A DNA stretch of 10,962 bases from NCBI GenBank assembly GCA_963627215.1, contig CAVGAH010000068.1:1-10962 (forward strand), in the 5' to 3' direction. Position 1 is the first letter of the stretch, and every line of letters starts with the position of its first letter. Positions 1-9,300 of this stretch are shown here, in pieces. The notes below the pieces were generated by a model. That model saw only the letters and a list, made by a program, of their open reading frames with translations. It made no database searches and was not told where the DNA came from. Origin of the DNA: CAKQOE01 sp963627215 (GTDB lineage: Bacteria; Bacillota; Clostridia; Peptostreptococcales; Anaerovoracaceae). The position numbers were made by a program, and so were the translations under genes.

Positions 1-51
1 CAACCATACGGTATGAAAGATTTCAAATTTATCCAAACCCGTAATTCATGA
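1..51 (+). CDS. possible 3' end of an upstream gene
   Basis: Frame 1 is open from the window edge and encodes 16 residues beginning QPYGMKDF before a TGA at 49-51. If real, it is the C-terminus of a preceding gene ending 20 bases before the protease start at 72, which would put the protease in a longer operon. Another frame of the same stretch is also open until a TAA at 42-44, and the piece is too short to prove coding. This is a weak call. Confidence 0.22.
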   Translation, partial: QPYGMKDFKFIQTRNS

Positions 52-60
52 CGAATAAAG

Positions 61-67
61 AGGAGAG
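61..67 (+). promoter_or_regulatory. ribosome binding site that sets the protease start
   Basis: AGGAGAG lies directly upstream of the ATG at 72, with 6 bases between AGGAG and the start codon. It falls inside the reading frame that begins at the earlier ATG at 48, which has no comparable Shine-Dalgarno sequence. The start at 72 is therefore preferred, and it also gives a conventional signal peptide. Confidence 0.8.
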
Positions 68-71
68 ATTT

Positions 72-3000
72 ATGACAAAAATTAAGAAAGAGACATTGTT
101 CAGGAAAGGTCGTGTGAGCAGAAACAGAAAAGGGCTCGCATTTGTGCTTGCAGGTCTTATGTGCACTGCACAGATCGGTGTACCGGTATATGCATCAGAT
201 GAAAATGGAGCATCAGCTTATGATGTGCCGTCAGGTGGAGTTGGATACGATGGTTATATATTCAAGATAAAAGAGACGACGTTAGAGGATCATCTTAATG
301 ATACAGTGACTTATAGTATCAGTGAGGAAAGTGGGATTTCTGCATTACCGGGCTCAGAAGGTATGTATACCGCAGAAACTCTTGATGACATAAGCAGGTT
401 TACAGCCGATCAGGATCTAGAGTTTATTGAGCCAGATCATACACGCCACATGTATGATGAAGCAGGTCCTGTTGTAAAAGATAATGTGACAAAGCCTCAG
501 GCAGGCTCAAATGACGCACATCTTGAGCTGATGAAGGTCCCTGCTGCATGGGAATATGGGCTGCGTGGAGAGGATACGGATATTTCGTTTTCAATGAGTG
601 AAAATGGCAGTGGGAAAGATCCGATAGTAATAGGTGTGATAGATTCAGGCCTCGCTGAAGGACATGAGGATATAGATTATACGCACGTCCTTCCGGGAAA
701 GAATTTTGCTTCATCAAATGGAGGAAGTACGGTAGATACTCAGGGGCATGGAACATTTGTAACAGGTCAGATACTTGCCGGAGCCGGTAACGGAAAGGGC
801 ATCGACGGTATTGCTGAGGATGTGTATGTGATGCCGCTGAAGGTATTTATGTCCGAGCTGACTTCTGATTCGATAATAATAAATGCCATAAATTATGCAA
901 CTGAACAGAAAAGACTGTATAAAAGCAGCGGCGGTACAGATGGCGCTAATATATGTGTTCTTAATATGAGCCTCGGCGATGCACAGTCATCGGCAGCTGT
1001 AAAGACTACGATAGATAATGCTGTTGCCGAGGGGATAATAGTGATATCAGCAGCCGGAAATGACGGAAATACTACGGCGAGCTATCCGGCACAGTATTCG
1101 ATAGGTGTAGGCTCGACTGACTCCGCAGGAAAGTATTCTGTGTACTCTCAGGTGCTTTCCGTGTCTAATGGCAGTGGATATGAAAATAAGGTCTGGGTAA
1201 CTGCTCCCGGTCAGGACTATACGAGTCTGTGGTATAACGGAAGGTATTATATCGGGTCTGGAACGAGCTTTTCAGCGCCTGAGGTGTCTGCACTGGCGGC
1301 TGTGGCACTCAGCATAAAGAACGATTTGACTGATTATTATAAAGATACAGACCTTGAATCGGAATGTTCGACTAATCAGGATGCATTCAGGCAGCTTCTT
1401 AAAGAAACATCTGACTACAAGAACGCTTCATCTGATCTGTCATACTCTACGATAGACAGAATGGAAGGCAGTCAGGATATATATTATGGATGGGGAATAA
1501 TAAATTTCGAAAGTATGATAGAACGTCTGGCGGTATTCAGCGAAAACAATGGCAAGCCAAGCGATATAAGCTTTAATGTAACTAATGGTGCAGGCTCTGC
1601 TATAACTGCTGAAAAGAACGGACTGGAAATAAAAGTATATCAGGAGGGCGCTGCAGGCAACGCGACTGATAAAGATATTACTGCAGAGAAGACGGAAATA
1701 ATTCCTGAGGATGGTGTTTACAAGCTGACGATAGGTCAGAAATATGATTATGCGATATCTGCTGATAAATATATGACTTTTTCGGGAAGCATAACGCCGG
1801 TGACGGCGGCAAGAGCTGTGAGCATTACGCTTGAAGGGCTTGACTATTTTACGTCATTCAATGTAACGAACGCAGCAGGCGAAGCGCTGACTGATGCTGA
1901 AATAAATGTAGCGAGCGCAAGCGGAACCGAAAAAACGCAGAACGATGATGGAAGCTTTACTACTAAAAATGGAAACTATAACTATACGGTGAGCGCTGAT
2001 GGATATTTGCCGCAGACAGGCAGATTTGTGATCGACGACAGTGCCGATGAATATATTGGCGACAGAAATACTGTAGATGTCGTGCTTAGAAGTGCAGCTG
2101 ACATATGCAGCGTGACACTGGAAATTACGGGAAGTGATGGAGAACCGAAGGCGCAGACGTTTGTTTATGATAGCAGGGGTCAGCAGCTCCTGCCGTACAG
2201 TGATGGTGCATGGAAGCTTGAGCCGGGCGAGTACAGATATGAGGTAGAATCTGACTATTACAGGACTGTTTCCGGCTCGTTCACTGTGGGCGATGATGAA
2301 AAAGGCACTGAAAAGGCTCTTAATATAAGGATGCAGTACAGACTTTATCTGGCATCATTTGTGATTACACCTTCTGACGCGCTGAATATCGATGGCTCGG
2401 TCATTGAGGTGACTGATTCGAATGGAAAGAAGGTAGAGCCGTTTAACCGTGCGGATTTCCGTATCGTCAGCGGAAAATATTCTTATACTGTAAAGATCCC
2501 TGGATATAAGACTGTTACAGGAACGTTTAATGCTTATGGCGAGTCTGTAAGCATTGGAATACAGCTTGAGGCTGTTGAAAGCGGAGCAGACTCTGGTGGC
2601 TCGTCAGGAGGTACTGCTGGAGGCAGCGGCTCTTCGGGCGGTTCAGGAAGCTCAGGTTCGAGTGGAGGCAGTGGCTCAGGTACTGTGCAGGAGCCTTCAT
2701 CCGGACAGAACGACAGCAGCCCGCGTGACTATGCATCTATATATAATGTAGAAACTGTTTATCATGAGCTTTCTGATGTGGCAAGCAGCGCATGGTATTA
2801 TGAGCCAATAAATTACTGCTTAACTACTGGAATTTTCACTGGTGCATCATCTGATATGTTCGTGCCTGACAGTTCCATGACAAGGGGCATGCTTGCAGCT
2901 GTATTATATCGTCTGTCAGGTGAGAGCACAGCTGCACAGGATGTACATCCGTTCAGCGATGTGCCGGAAGGTGCGTATTACAGTGATGCTGTAAAGTGGG

Positions 3001-3341
3001 CTTATAAAAACAAAATAGTCTCCGGGACTGCGGCTGACACGTTCAGCCCGGATGTGGAGATAAGCAGGGAACAGATGATAACGATGCTTTGTCGTTATGC
3101 AGATTATGCAGGAAAGAGCACTGACGCAGGAGGCAGCGATGCGGCAGAGCATTTCAGTGATTACAGCGGAGTTTCTTCATATGCGCGCAGCGCAGTCGAA
3201 TGGGCTTACGCAAATAATATAGCAAGGGGTGATGACAGGAACTTACTGTTACCGGGAAAGAGCGTTAAACGTTCGGAAGCTGCGTCTATGATGAGCGGCT
3301 TTATAAAGAATATTCTCTGTGTCAACAGCTCTGCGAGCTGA
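72..3341 (+). CDS. SLH-anchored subtilisin-type (S8) serine protease, secreted
   Basis: Encodes 1089 residues if the ATG at 72 is used. Residues 1-41 are a signal peptide: a Lys/Arg-rich start, a hydrophobic core GLAFVLAGLM, and likely cleavage after VYA. Residues about 61-128 resemble an I9-type propeptide (YIFKIK at the start, LEFIEPD at the end). The catalytic domain, about 155-485, shows all S8 signatures: Asp191 in VIDSG, His226 in QGHGTFVTG, oxyanion Asn330 in SAAGNDG and Ser401 in GTSFSAPE. Four beta-rich modules follow (499-836), then a Gly/Ser linker (837-870) and three SLH domains (about 897-1079). Established for the families: subtilases are endopeptidases, and SLH triads bind secondary cell-wall polymers. 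Inferred: a surface-tethered protease maturing by propeptide removal. Its substrate is unknown; surface proteins such as the next gene's product, or host or dietary proteins, are candidates. The catalytic residues are intact, so it should be active. Confidence 0.93.
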   Translation: MTKIKKETLFRKGRVSRNRKGLAFVLAGLMCTAQIGVPVYASDENGASAYDVPSGGVGYDGYIFKIKETTLEDHLNDTVTYSISEESGISALPGSEGMYTAETLDDISRFTADQDLEFIEPDHTRHMYDEAGPVVKDNVTKPQAGSNDAHLELMKVPAAWEYGLRGEDTDISFSMSENGSGKDPIVIGVIDSGLAEGHEDIDYTHVLPGKNFASSNGGSTVDTQGHGTFVTGQILAGAGNGKGIDGIAEDVYVMPLKVFMSELTSDSIIINAINYATEQKRLYKSSGGTDGANICVLNMSLGDAQSSAAVKTTIDNAVAEGIIVISAAGNDGNTTASYPAQYSIGVGSTDSAGKYSVYSQVLSVSNGSGYENKVWVTAPGQDYTSLWYNGRYYIGSGTSFSAPEVSALAAVALSIKNDLTDYYKDTDLESECSTNQDAFRQLLKETSDYKNASSDLSYSTIDRMEGSQDIYYGWGIINFESMIERLAVFSENNGKPSDISFNVTNGAGSAITAEKNGLEIKVYQEGAAGNATDKDITAEKTEIIPEDGVYKLTIGQKYDYAISADKYMTFSGSITPVTAARAVSITLEGLDYFTSFNVTNAAGEALTDAEINVASASGTEKTQNDDGSFTTKNGNYNYTVSADGYLPQTGRFVIDDSADEYIGDRNTVDVVLRSAADICSVTLEITGSDGEPKAQTFVYDSRGQQLLPYSDGAWKLEPGEYRYEVESDYYRTVSGSFTVGDDEKGTEKALNIRMQYRLYLASFVITPSDALNIDGSVIEVTDSNGKKVEPFNRADFRIVSGKYSYTVKIPGYKTVTGTFNAYGESVSIGIQLEAVESGADSGGSSGGTAGGSGSSGGSGSSGSSGGSGSGTVQEPSSGQNDSSPRDYASIYNVETVYHELSDVASSAWYYEPINYCLTTGIFTGASSDMFVPDSSMTRGMLAAVLYRLSGESTAAQDVHPFSDVPEGAYYSDAVKWAYKNKIVSGTAADTFSPDVEISREQMITMLCRYADYAGKSTDAGGSDAAEHFSDYSGVSSYARSAVEWAYANNIARGDDRNLLLPGKSVKRSEAASMMSGFIKNILCVNSSAS
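1566..2579 (+). repeat. four tandem beta-sandwich-like modules in the protease
   Basis: Four divergent repeats occupy residues about 499-592, 593-677, 678-757 and 758-836. Each opens with a strand such as SFNVTNAAGEALT or ASFVITPSDAL. Each then has a 'GxYxYxVxxxxYxxxxGxFxV' half, for example GKYSYTVKIPGYKTVTGTF. This pattern matches carboxypeptidase-regulatory-like/PEGA-type beta modules, which are common as spacers or ligand-binding stalks in surface proteins. The first two are most alike (NVTNGAG and NVTNAAG). They probably lift the protease away from the wall anchor. Family naming is by pattern only. Confidence 0.7.
2580..2681 (+). other. Gly/Ser-rich linker of the protease
   Basis: Residues 837-870 are almost only Gly and Ser (a few Ala, Thr and Asp), rich in SGGS and GSSG units. 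It separates the beta modules from the SLH anchor and is likely a flexible tether. The neighbouring GLUG protein has a Gly-rich linker at the same place relative to its SLH triad. Confidence 0.85.
2760..3308 (+). other. three SLH domains of the protease (cell-wall anchor)
   Basis: SLH1 covers residues about 897-951 (LSDVASSAWYYE to MTRGMLAAVLYRLSG). SLH2 covers about 958-1014 (FSDVPEGAYYSDAVKWA to ISREQMITMLCRYA). SLH3 covers about 1026-1079 (FSDYSGVSSYARSAVEWA to VKRSEAASM). The canonical TRAE motif appears as TRGM, SREQ and KRSE, with the Arg kept each time. SLH triads typically bind pyruvylated secondary cell-wall polysaccharide; no pyruvyl transferase gene is visible in this window. Confidence 0.93.
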
Positions 3342-3376
3342 TCAGATAAATGAAATGGTTGTTTTGTATAGCATTT

Positions 3377-3384
3377 AAGGAGAG
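3377..3384 (+). promoter_or_regulatory. ribosome binding site of the GLUG protein; short operon junction
   Basis: AAGGAGAG ends 6 bases before the ATG at 3391. The gap between the two genes is only 49 bases (3342-3390), with no T-tract terminator and no clear promoter, so co-transcription with the protease is likely. Confidence 0.8.
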
Positions 3385-3390
3385 AACAGA

Positions 3391-6300
3391 ATGAAGCACA
3401 AAGGAAGAAAATTATTATCGTTCCTTTTATCGCTTGCCATGGTAATGTCGGCCTTTGCCGGTATGCCTGCGGCATCGTTTGCTGATGACAGTGGATGGAG
3501 CGGCAGCGGAACGAAGGATGATCCGTATCTTATAAGCAGTGCGGCTGATCTGGAGCTGCTTTCGTCGACAGTTACGGCAGCTAAGTCATACAGCGGGATA
3601 TTTTTTAAGATGACATCTGATGTTACTGTAAGCGATTGGAGCCCGATAGGTATGACGTCGAGCGCGGCGTTTAAAGGAACGTTTGACGGTGATGGCCATG
3701 TTGTTACGATAAACGGGATAGATCCTGATTATGCAGTTTCAGCGACTACATATTATGCCGGACTTTTCGGTTATCTCAAGGGATCTGTATATAATGTGAC
3801 TGTAGACGGAAAGATATCCGTTTCAAAGAATTACGCCTATGTTGGCGGTATCGCGGGATACTTTATGGCTGACTACAGTTCGATATACATACTAAACTGT
3901 GCAAACCGCGCTGATATAACAGTAACCGGTACGAACAGCAATGAAGGTGGTATAACAGGCTACATGAACAGCGATTATGCTTATCTTTACAATTGCTATA
4001 ACGATGGAACGATAACTGCGTCTGAGTCTAACAGTAAAGTCGGTGGGATCAACGGAACAGCAAACGGAGGAAAGCGCTATTACTGCATAAATAATGGTAC
4101 TGTGGCAGGAACTCCGGGTTCGAGCTATGCGACTTCTACTGAATGTTATGACTTTACTACAGGTGATGTGCCTGAGATGACACAGAGTGATATAGATAAG
4201 TGGAATGAGTCTGTTTCAAAATGGACATCTGCAGATAGTTTCTGGAATCTCGGAGCAGACGGAAAGCCTGTACCTTCGAGCTTTTGCAGCCATGAGCCTG
4301 CAGGTGACGGTGTAGTCACAGAGCCTACATGCACAGAAGATGGATATATTACATATACGTGCAAAAAATGCGGCGCTTCATACCGTACGGTCGGTAAGCT
4401 AGCTCTTGGACATGACATGTCAGAAACTGTAAAAGACGCTACGTGCACGGAGGCAGGCTCAAAGACTGAAAAGTGCAGCCGCTGCGATTTTGAGGAAACG
4501 ATCGTAATACCTGCAAAGGGTCATACTGCCCTTGAGGGCAGCGAGAAGGACTGCGGAGCGTATTATGAGTATAAATGCAGCGAATGCTCTCTCATTTACC
4601 AGGTATGGAAGGACGAGAGGATGAGAGTCGTGACTTATTCGGGCGCTGAAGTGTCATTTTCGACAGGCGGCACATACGAATGGGTCTATGACGAGAGCGG
4701 AGACAGGATCAAGTCAACGAATCAGAAAAAGGGAAAGACATCATCGATAAGTGTCATGGCTGTAAAGTCTGATACTGACATACTTTTAAGCTTTGATTAC
4801 GAAGCGTCTTCTGAAAGCAAGTATGATATTTTCAGCGCGACTCTTGACGCGGGAACTTCGTCTACTGTAAAGCTCGTTTCTGACAAGAGCGGAAATGATA
4901 AGGGAAGTTGCGATGATATAAAGCTCCTGGCGGGAACGCATACTGTCACGTTTAATTATACGAAGGATATCTCGAGTGATAAGAACGACGATACTGCATA
5001 TGTAAAGAATGTAGTAATAACTCCTGCGGGCGGCTGCGCTCACAGGACTACGAGGACTGAATATGTAAGCGCCGGTGACGGCGACCACACTGTAAAGGTC
5101 ATTTGTACAGATGAATGCAGACAGGAGCTGAGCTCAGAAAACGAGGCTCACAAGCTTACATATACTCATGTGGGTGGCAGCGCAACGCATAAGGCTGAGT
5201 GCGCTCTGTGCGGATATTCTGCAGTTAAGGACTGTGATTCGGCAGACTACTGCAGCGTGTGCGGATATGATAAGAGAGAAGGCGGAGCATTAAATCCGTA
5301 TATCATCGATAGTGTTGACGACCTGAAAGCGCTTGCTGATGCTGTAAACAAGGGTCAGGATCAGGCAGGAAAATACTACAGACTTGATAAGGATCTTGAA
5401 CTGCCGGGTGATTTTTCACCGATAGGACACTTTGAAAGCAGTCCGGTGAATGGTGAATATGCTTTTGCCGGTAATTTTGATGGTAATGGGCATTCAATAA
5501 CTGTAAATATTACCGATCGTTCAGGATCGAATTCACGTGTTGGACTTTTCGGATCAGTAAGGGGTGCAAATGATGCTGTACCTGCAGTTATAAAGAATCT
5601 TGTAGTAAAAGGCAGCGTGCTCGTGGAAAATGGCGGATCGAATGCTGCAGGTATTGCGGGCAGGGCGGAAAATGCACGCATAGAAAACTGCGGAAATATG
5701 GCGTCAGTAACGAATAAGCATGAAACATCTGCTGCAGCAGGCATTATCGGACGTTCTGCAGGAAATGTCACTGTAACTGACTGCTTTAATACGGGAAGCA
5801 TATCTGCGGGTCTTATATCTGCGGGTATAATAGCAAATTCTGACAGTGGAAACGGCGCTGTTGCAGTATTACATTCATATAATGTCGGTGCTCTTGCGAT
5901 AACGAGCTCAGAAGGCGGAAATATCGGTGGTATTATAGGTACTGCATACAAGCAGTTAACTGTGACTGACTGCTATGCAGGAAATACAAAGAATTATTCG
6001 GGATTGAATGTCGGCGGTATAACAGGCGCGATCTCGCAGTCTATGACTATTACAAACTGCTTCTGGCAGTCAAGTGATAACGGACCGAAGAACTGGTATG
6101 GAGGTTCTTCAAGTTATGGTGTGAAAGCGGATGCTTCGATATTTGATTCATATACTGAGCTGCTCGGAGCAGACAGTGCAAAGAAGTTGGACGATGCATA
6201 TTATAAGGTAAACAGCTTTGCTTCTGAGTATCCGCTGCTTAAGTGGCAGACTTCTGATGGAAGCGGAAATGTTAGCCATACTCACAGATATACTGTAACT

Positions 6301-9300
6301 GTTACAGACCCTACATGCAGTGAAAAGGGCTTTACTTCTTATGTTTGTGCCTGCGGATACAGCTATATCGATGACTTTACTGAAATGACGGCACATACAT
6401 TTGGAGCGTGGACAGCTGATGAGGCTTCAGACCAGGGTTATACGCATACACATAAGTGCAGTGTGTGCGATGCTGCTGAAAGCGCTGAATGTGTATTCAG
6501 ATGGACTGTCACGGAGCAGGCTAAACCTGGAGAACCGGGAACTAAAAAGGGTGTTTGCGTTTACTGCGGACGTGAAATAACAGACAGCTATGAAGTACGT
6601 TTTGATAAAGGGAGTGGAACTGCAAAGGATCCGTATATCATTTCTTCCGAAGCGGAGCTTCGCAGGCTTGCTGAGGATGTAAACAGCGGACTTTCTTATG
6701 CTGATACTTACTTTAAGATGAGTGATGACATTACTGTTTCTGCGGATACGCCATGGCCTGCAATAGGTGGCAAGGACGGAGCGTTCAGTGGACACTTTGA
6801 TGGACTTGGACATCGTGTTACATTTAATATAAATTCTCCGGAAGAGGATTTCAGAGCTCTGTTTGGAAGGCTTTCCGGTGCTTCAGTAGAGCGCGTAATA
6901 GTTGCAGGAAGCATTACGGGCGGTTCATTTACTGCGGGTATCGCTGGCTACGCTAAGGATTCTGAGATAAGCTACTGTGGTAATGAAGCTTCACTTACGG
7001 GCGGCGCAAATCATACATATGCGCAGAATAAAGGCCCTGACCACGCCTACACTGCGGGTATCGCGGCGTATGCGACAGGAACTAAGATATCATTCTGCTA
7101 TAACAGAGGAAATATTACAAACACGGCGTCAGCTGACGATGATTCGCGTTATACAGCGGGTATAGCAGGAGAAGCTGTGGGCTCTTCGACTATCAGATAC
7201 TGCTACAATAATGCGATCATAAAAGCTGTTGACACGAGCGATAATTACTGCTACACAGCGGGTATCGCAGGAATGATGTGGACAGGAAGCCTTACATATT
7301 CTTACAATGTCGGCAAAGTCGAAAGCTTGGCTGAATATACAGGCGCTGTACTCGGAAGCGGAAAGTCAACTGCGCTTACGGGCGGCTATAATTATTATCT
7401 CGAGGGCTCTGCATCTAAGGGCGCAGGAATTGATGAGGATGCAGCTAACGGTCTGAGCGCTGTTGAAGCTGATGCGCTTAAGTCTGTTGACAGTGATGCA
7501 GGAAAGGTGCTTGAGTCAGGATTTGCAGCTGACGGAGTGTCAGGCAGTGATATAAATAATGGATATTTCATACTGAAATGGGAAAAGGATGCTGGATTTG
7601 AATATCAGCCGATATACGAGATATCAACAAAGGCAGACCTTGAGCTTTTCAGAAATATAGTACGCACAGGCTACGACTACAGAGGTGAGACTGTAACTCT
7701 TAAAAATGATATATCTCTGAATGATGGCGAGCTGTCAGAGCTCTGGCCTGGTATAGGTGATGTTTCCGGAGGACATTTATTTGCAGGAACGTTTGATGCA
7801 GGCGGCAACGAAATAAATGGTCTTGTGCTCTATGCTATGGATGAGACAGCAGGCTTCTTTAATGCGATATCTGAGACTGCTGTTGTCAAGGGTCTTACGT
7901 TAAGGGGCATTGCAACAGGCTATAATTCTATTGTAGGATCAGTTGCAGGCCTTAACTACGGCGGAACTATAGAAAACTGCGTTTCATACGTTGATATAAC
8001 TACGGATCAGCAGCGCACTCTGAATGAATTTATCGGAGGTATAGCCGGTCAGAATGTCGGAACTATAAAGAACTGTGAAAATTACGGCGAAATAACGCTG
8101 TATAATGGCGCTATGGACGGCCCTGCGGGCGGTATTGCCGGAAATAATGAAGGAAGTATCGTATCGTGCTCTAACTACGGAGTAATAACAGGTGCGGATA
8201 AGACAGGCGGTATTGCGGGCAAGTGTGAGATGCTGTATGCAAAGTCTTCTGATATCCTGATAAAGGACTGCGGAAACTACGCGCAGGTAAGAGGCTTTGA
8301 TTATGTTGGCGGTATAGTCGGAGCATCGTTCAGCCTGCCTGTTACGATAGAAGGATGCACTAACAAGAAAAATGTTACTGCACAGGGCGATTATGTCGGA
8401 GGCATCATTGCTTATATGGGCAGCGGAAGTGACGATAATACAGGTGACATAACTTACGGAAAGGCTGAAATAAATAACTGCTACAATCTTGGCGAGGTAA
8501 CAAGTCTCTGTGCGCCGTCACTCGATGCAGATTCAGGAACTACTACAGCTACAGGTTATTATATAGGCGGCATAGTCGGCAGAGCTATGCTGAGAGAGCT
8601 GAAGGCAGTAAACTGCTATAATACTGGAATGGTAAGAGGCGCGAGTGATAACACTGAGGAGCTTGGAGCAATAGCAGGCTTTATGACAGGAGCTGCTGAA
8701 AACTGCTATTACAGGGATATAATACCATCTGTATATGGCAATAAAATGGCAGATATCAGGATGCGTTCTGTGAATATGCCTGAGCTTCTCGGCAGTGCAT
8801 ATAAGAATAACACAGGTTATCCGCTTCTGAACTGGGAGATATCTGAGACTGCTGAAGAGGATATGATGACTGTAACATTCTCTCCTGCTGACGGAGATGG
8901 AGCAGTAACGTGGAATGCAGCTAAGAACAGTTCTGTAGAACTTCCTGCAAACATATTTGGTGGTGATGTATGGAAGCTTGACGGAAAAAACTACACTCCT
9001 GGCGATAACTTTATGACAGGTGTGGTATCACTGACGTTTACGAGCGGTACGGCTTCTGGTAGTTCATCTGGCGGTGGCGGAGGAACTTCAGGAGGCTCAG
9101 GCGGCGGAGGCGGTGGTACTTCCGGTGGCGGAGCTTCGTCAGGAGGCTCTGTTGGCGGCGGTTCAGCTGTTACAGAACCGAAGCCTGATACAGGTAATAC
9201 AGTGAAGAAACTCTACGATGACGTGAACAGCAGCGACTGGTTCAATGATGCTGTAAATTATGTTACAGAAAAGGACCTTATGAGCGGTACAGGCGCATCT

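Noticed and set aside
48..71. Upstream ATG at 48 as the protease start
   Set aside because: It has no Shine-Dalgarno sequence, and the strong AGGAG at 61-65 lies inside this extension, correctly spaced for the ATG at 72.
2554..2751. 65-residue open frame over the Gly/Ser linker
   Set aside because: It is an out-of-frame reading of the low-complexity linker of the protease gene.
3326..3340. Perfect 6-base stem CAGCTC/GAGCTG at the protease stop codon as a terminator
   Set aside because: The stem is short and no T-tract follows; the next gene begins 49 bases on with a good ribosome binding site. It is more likely chance or a minor RNA feature.
5376..5951. 191-residue open frame on the minus strand
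   Set aside because: It is fully antisense to GLUG block 2, which has clear domain evidence; the frame has no recognisable domain.
7048..7272. CRISPR-like regular repeats
   Set aside because: The 102-base spacing comes from in-frame GLUG coils of a protein-coding region; the repeated core is short and codes for YTAGIA.
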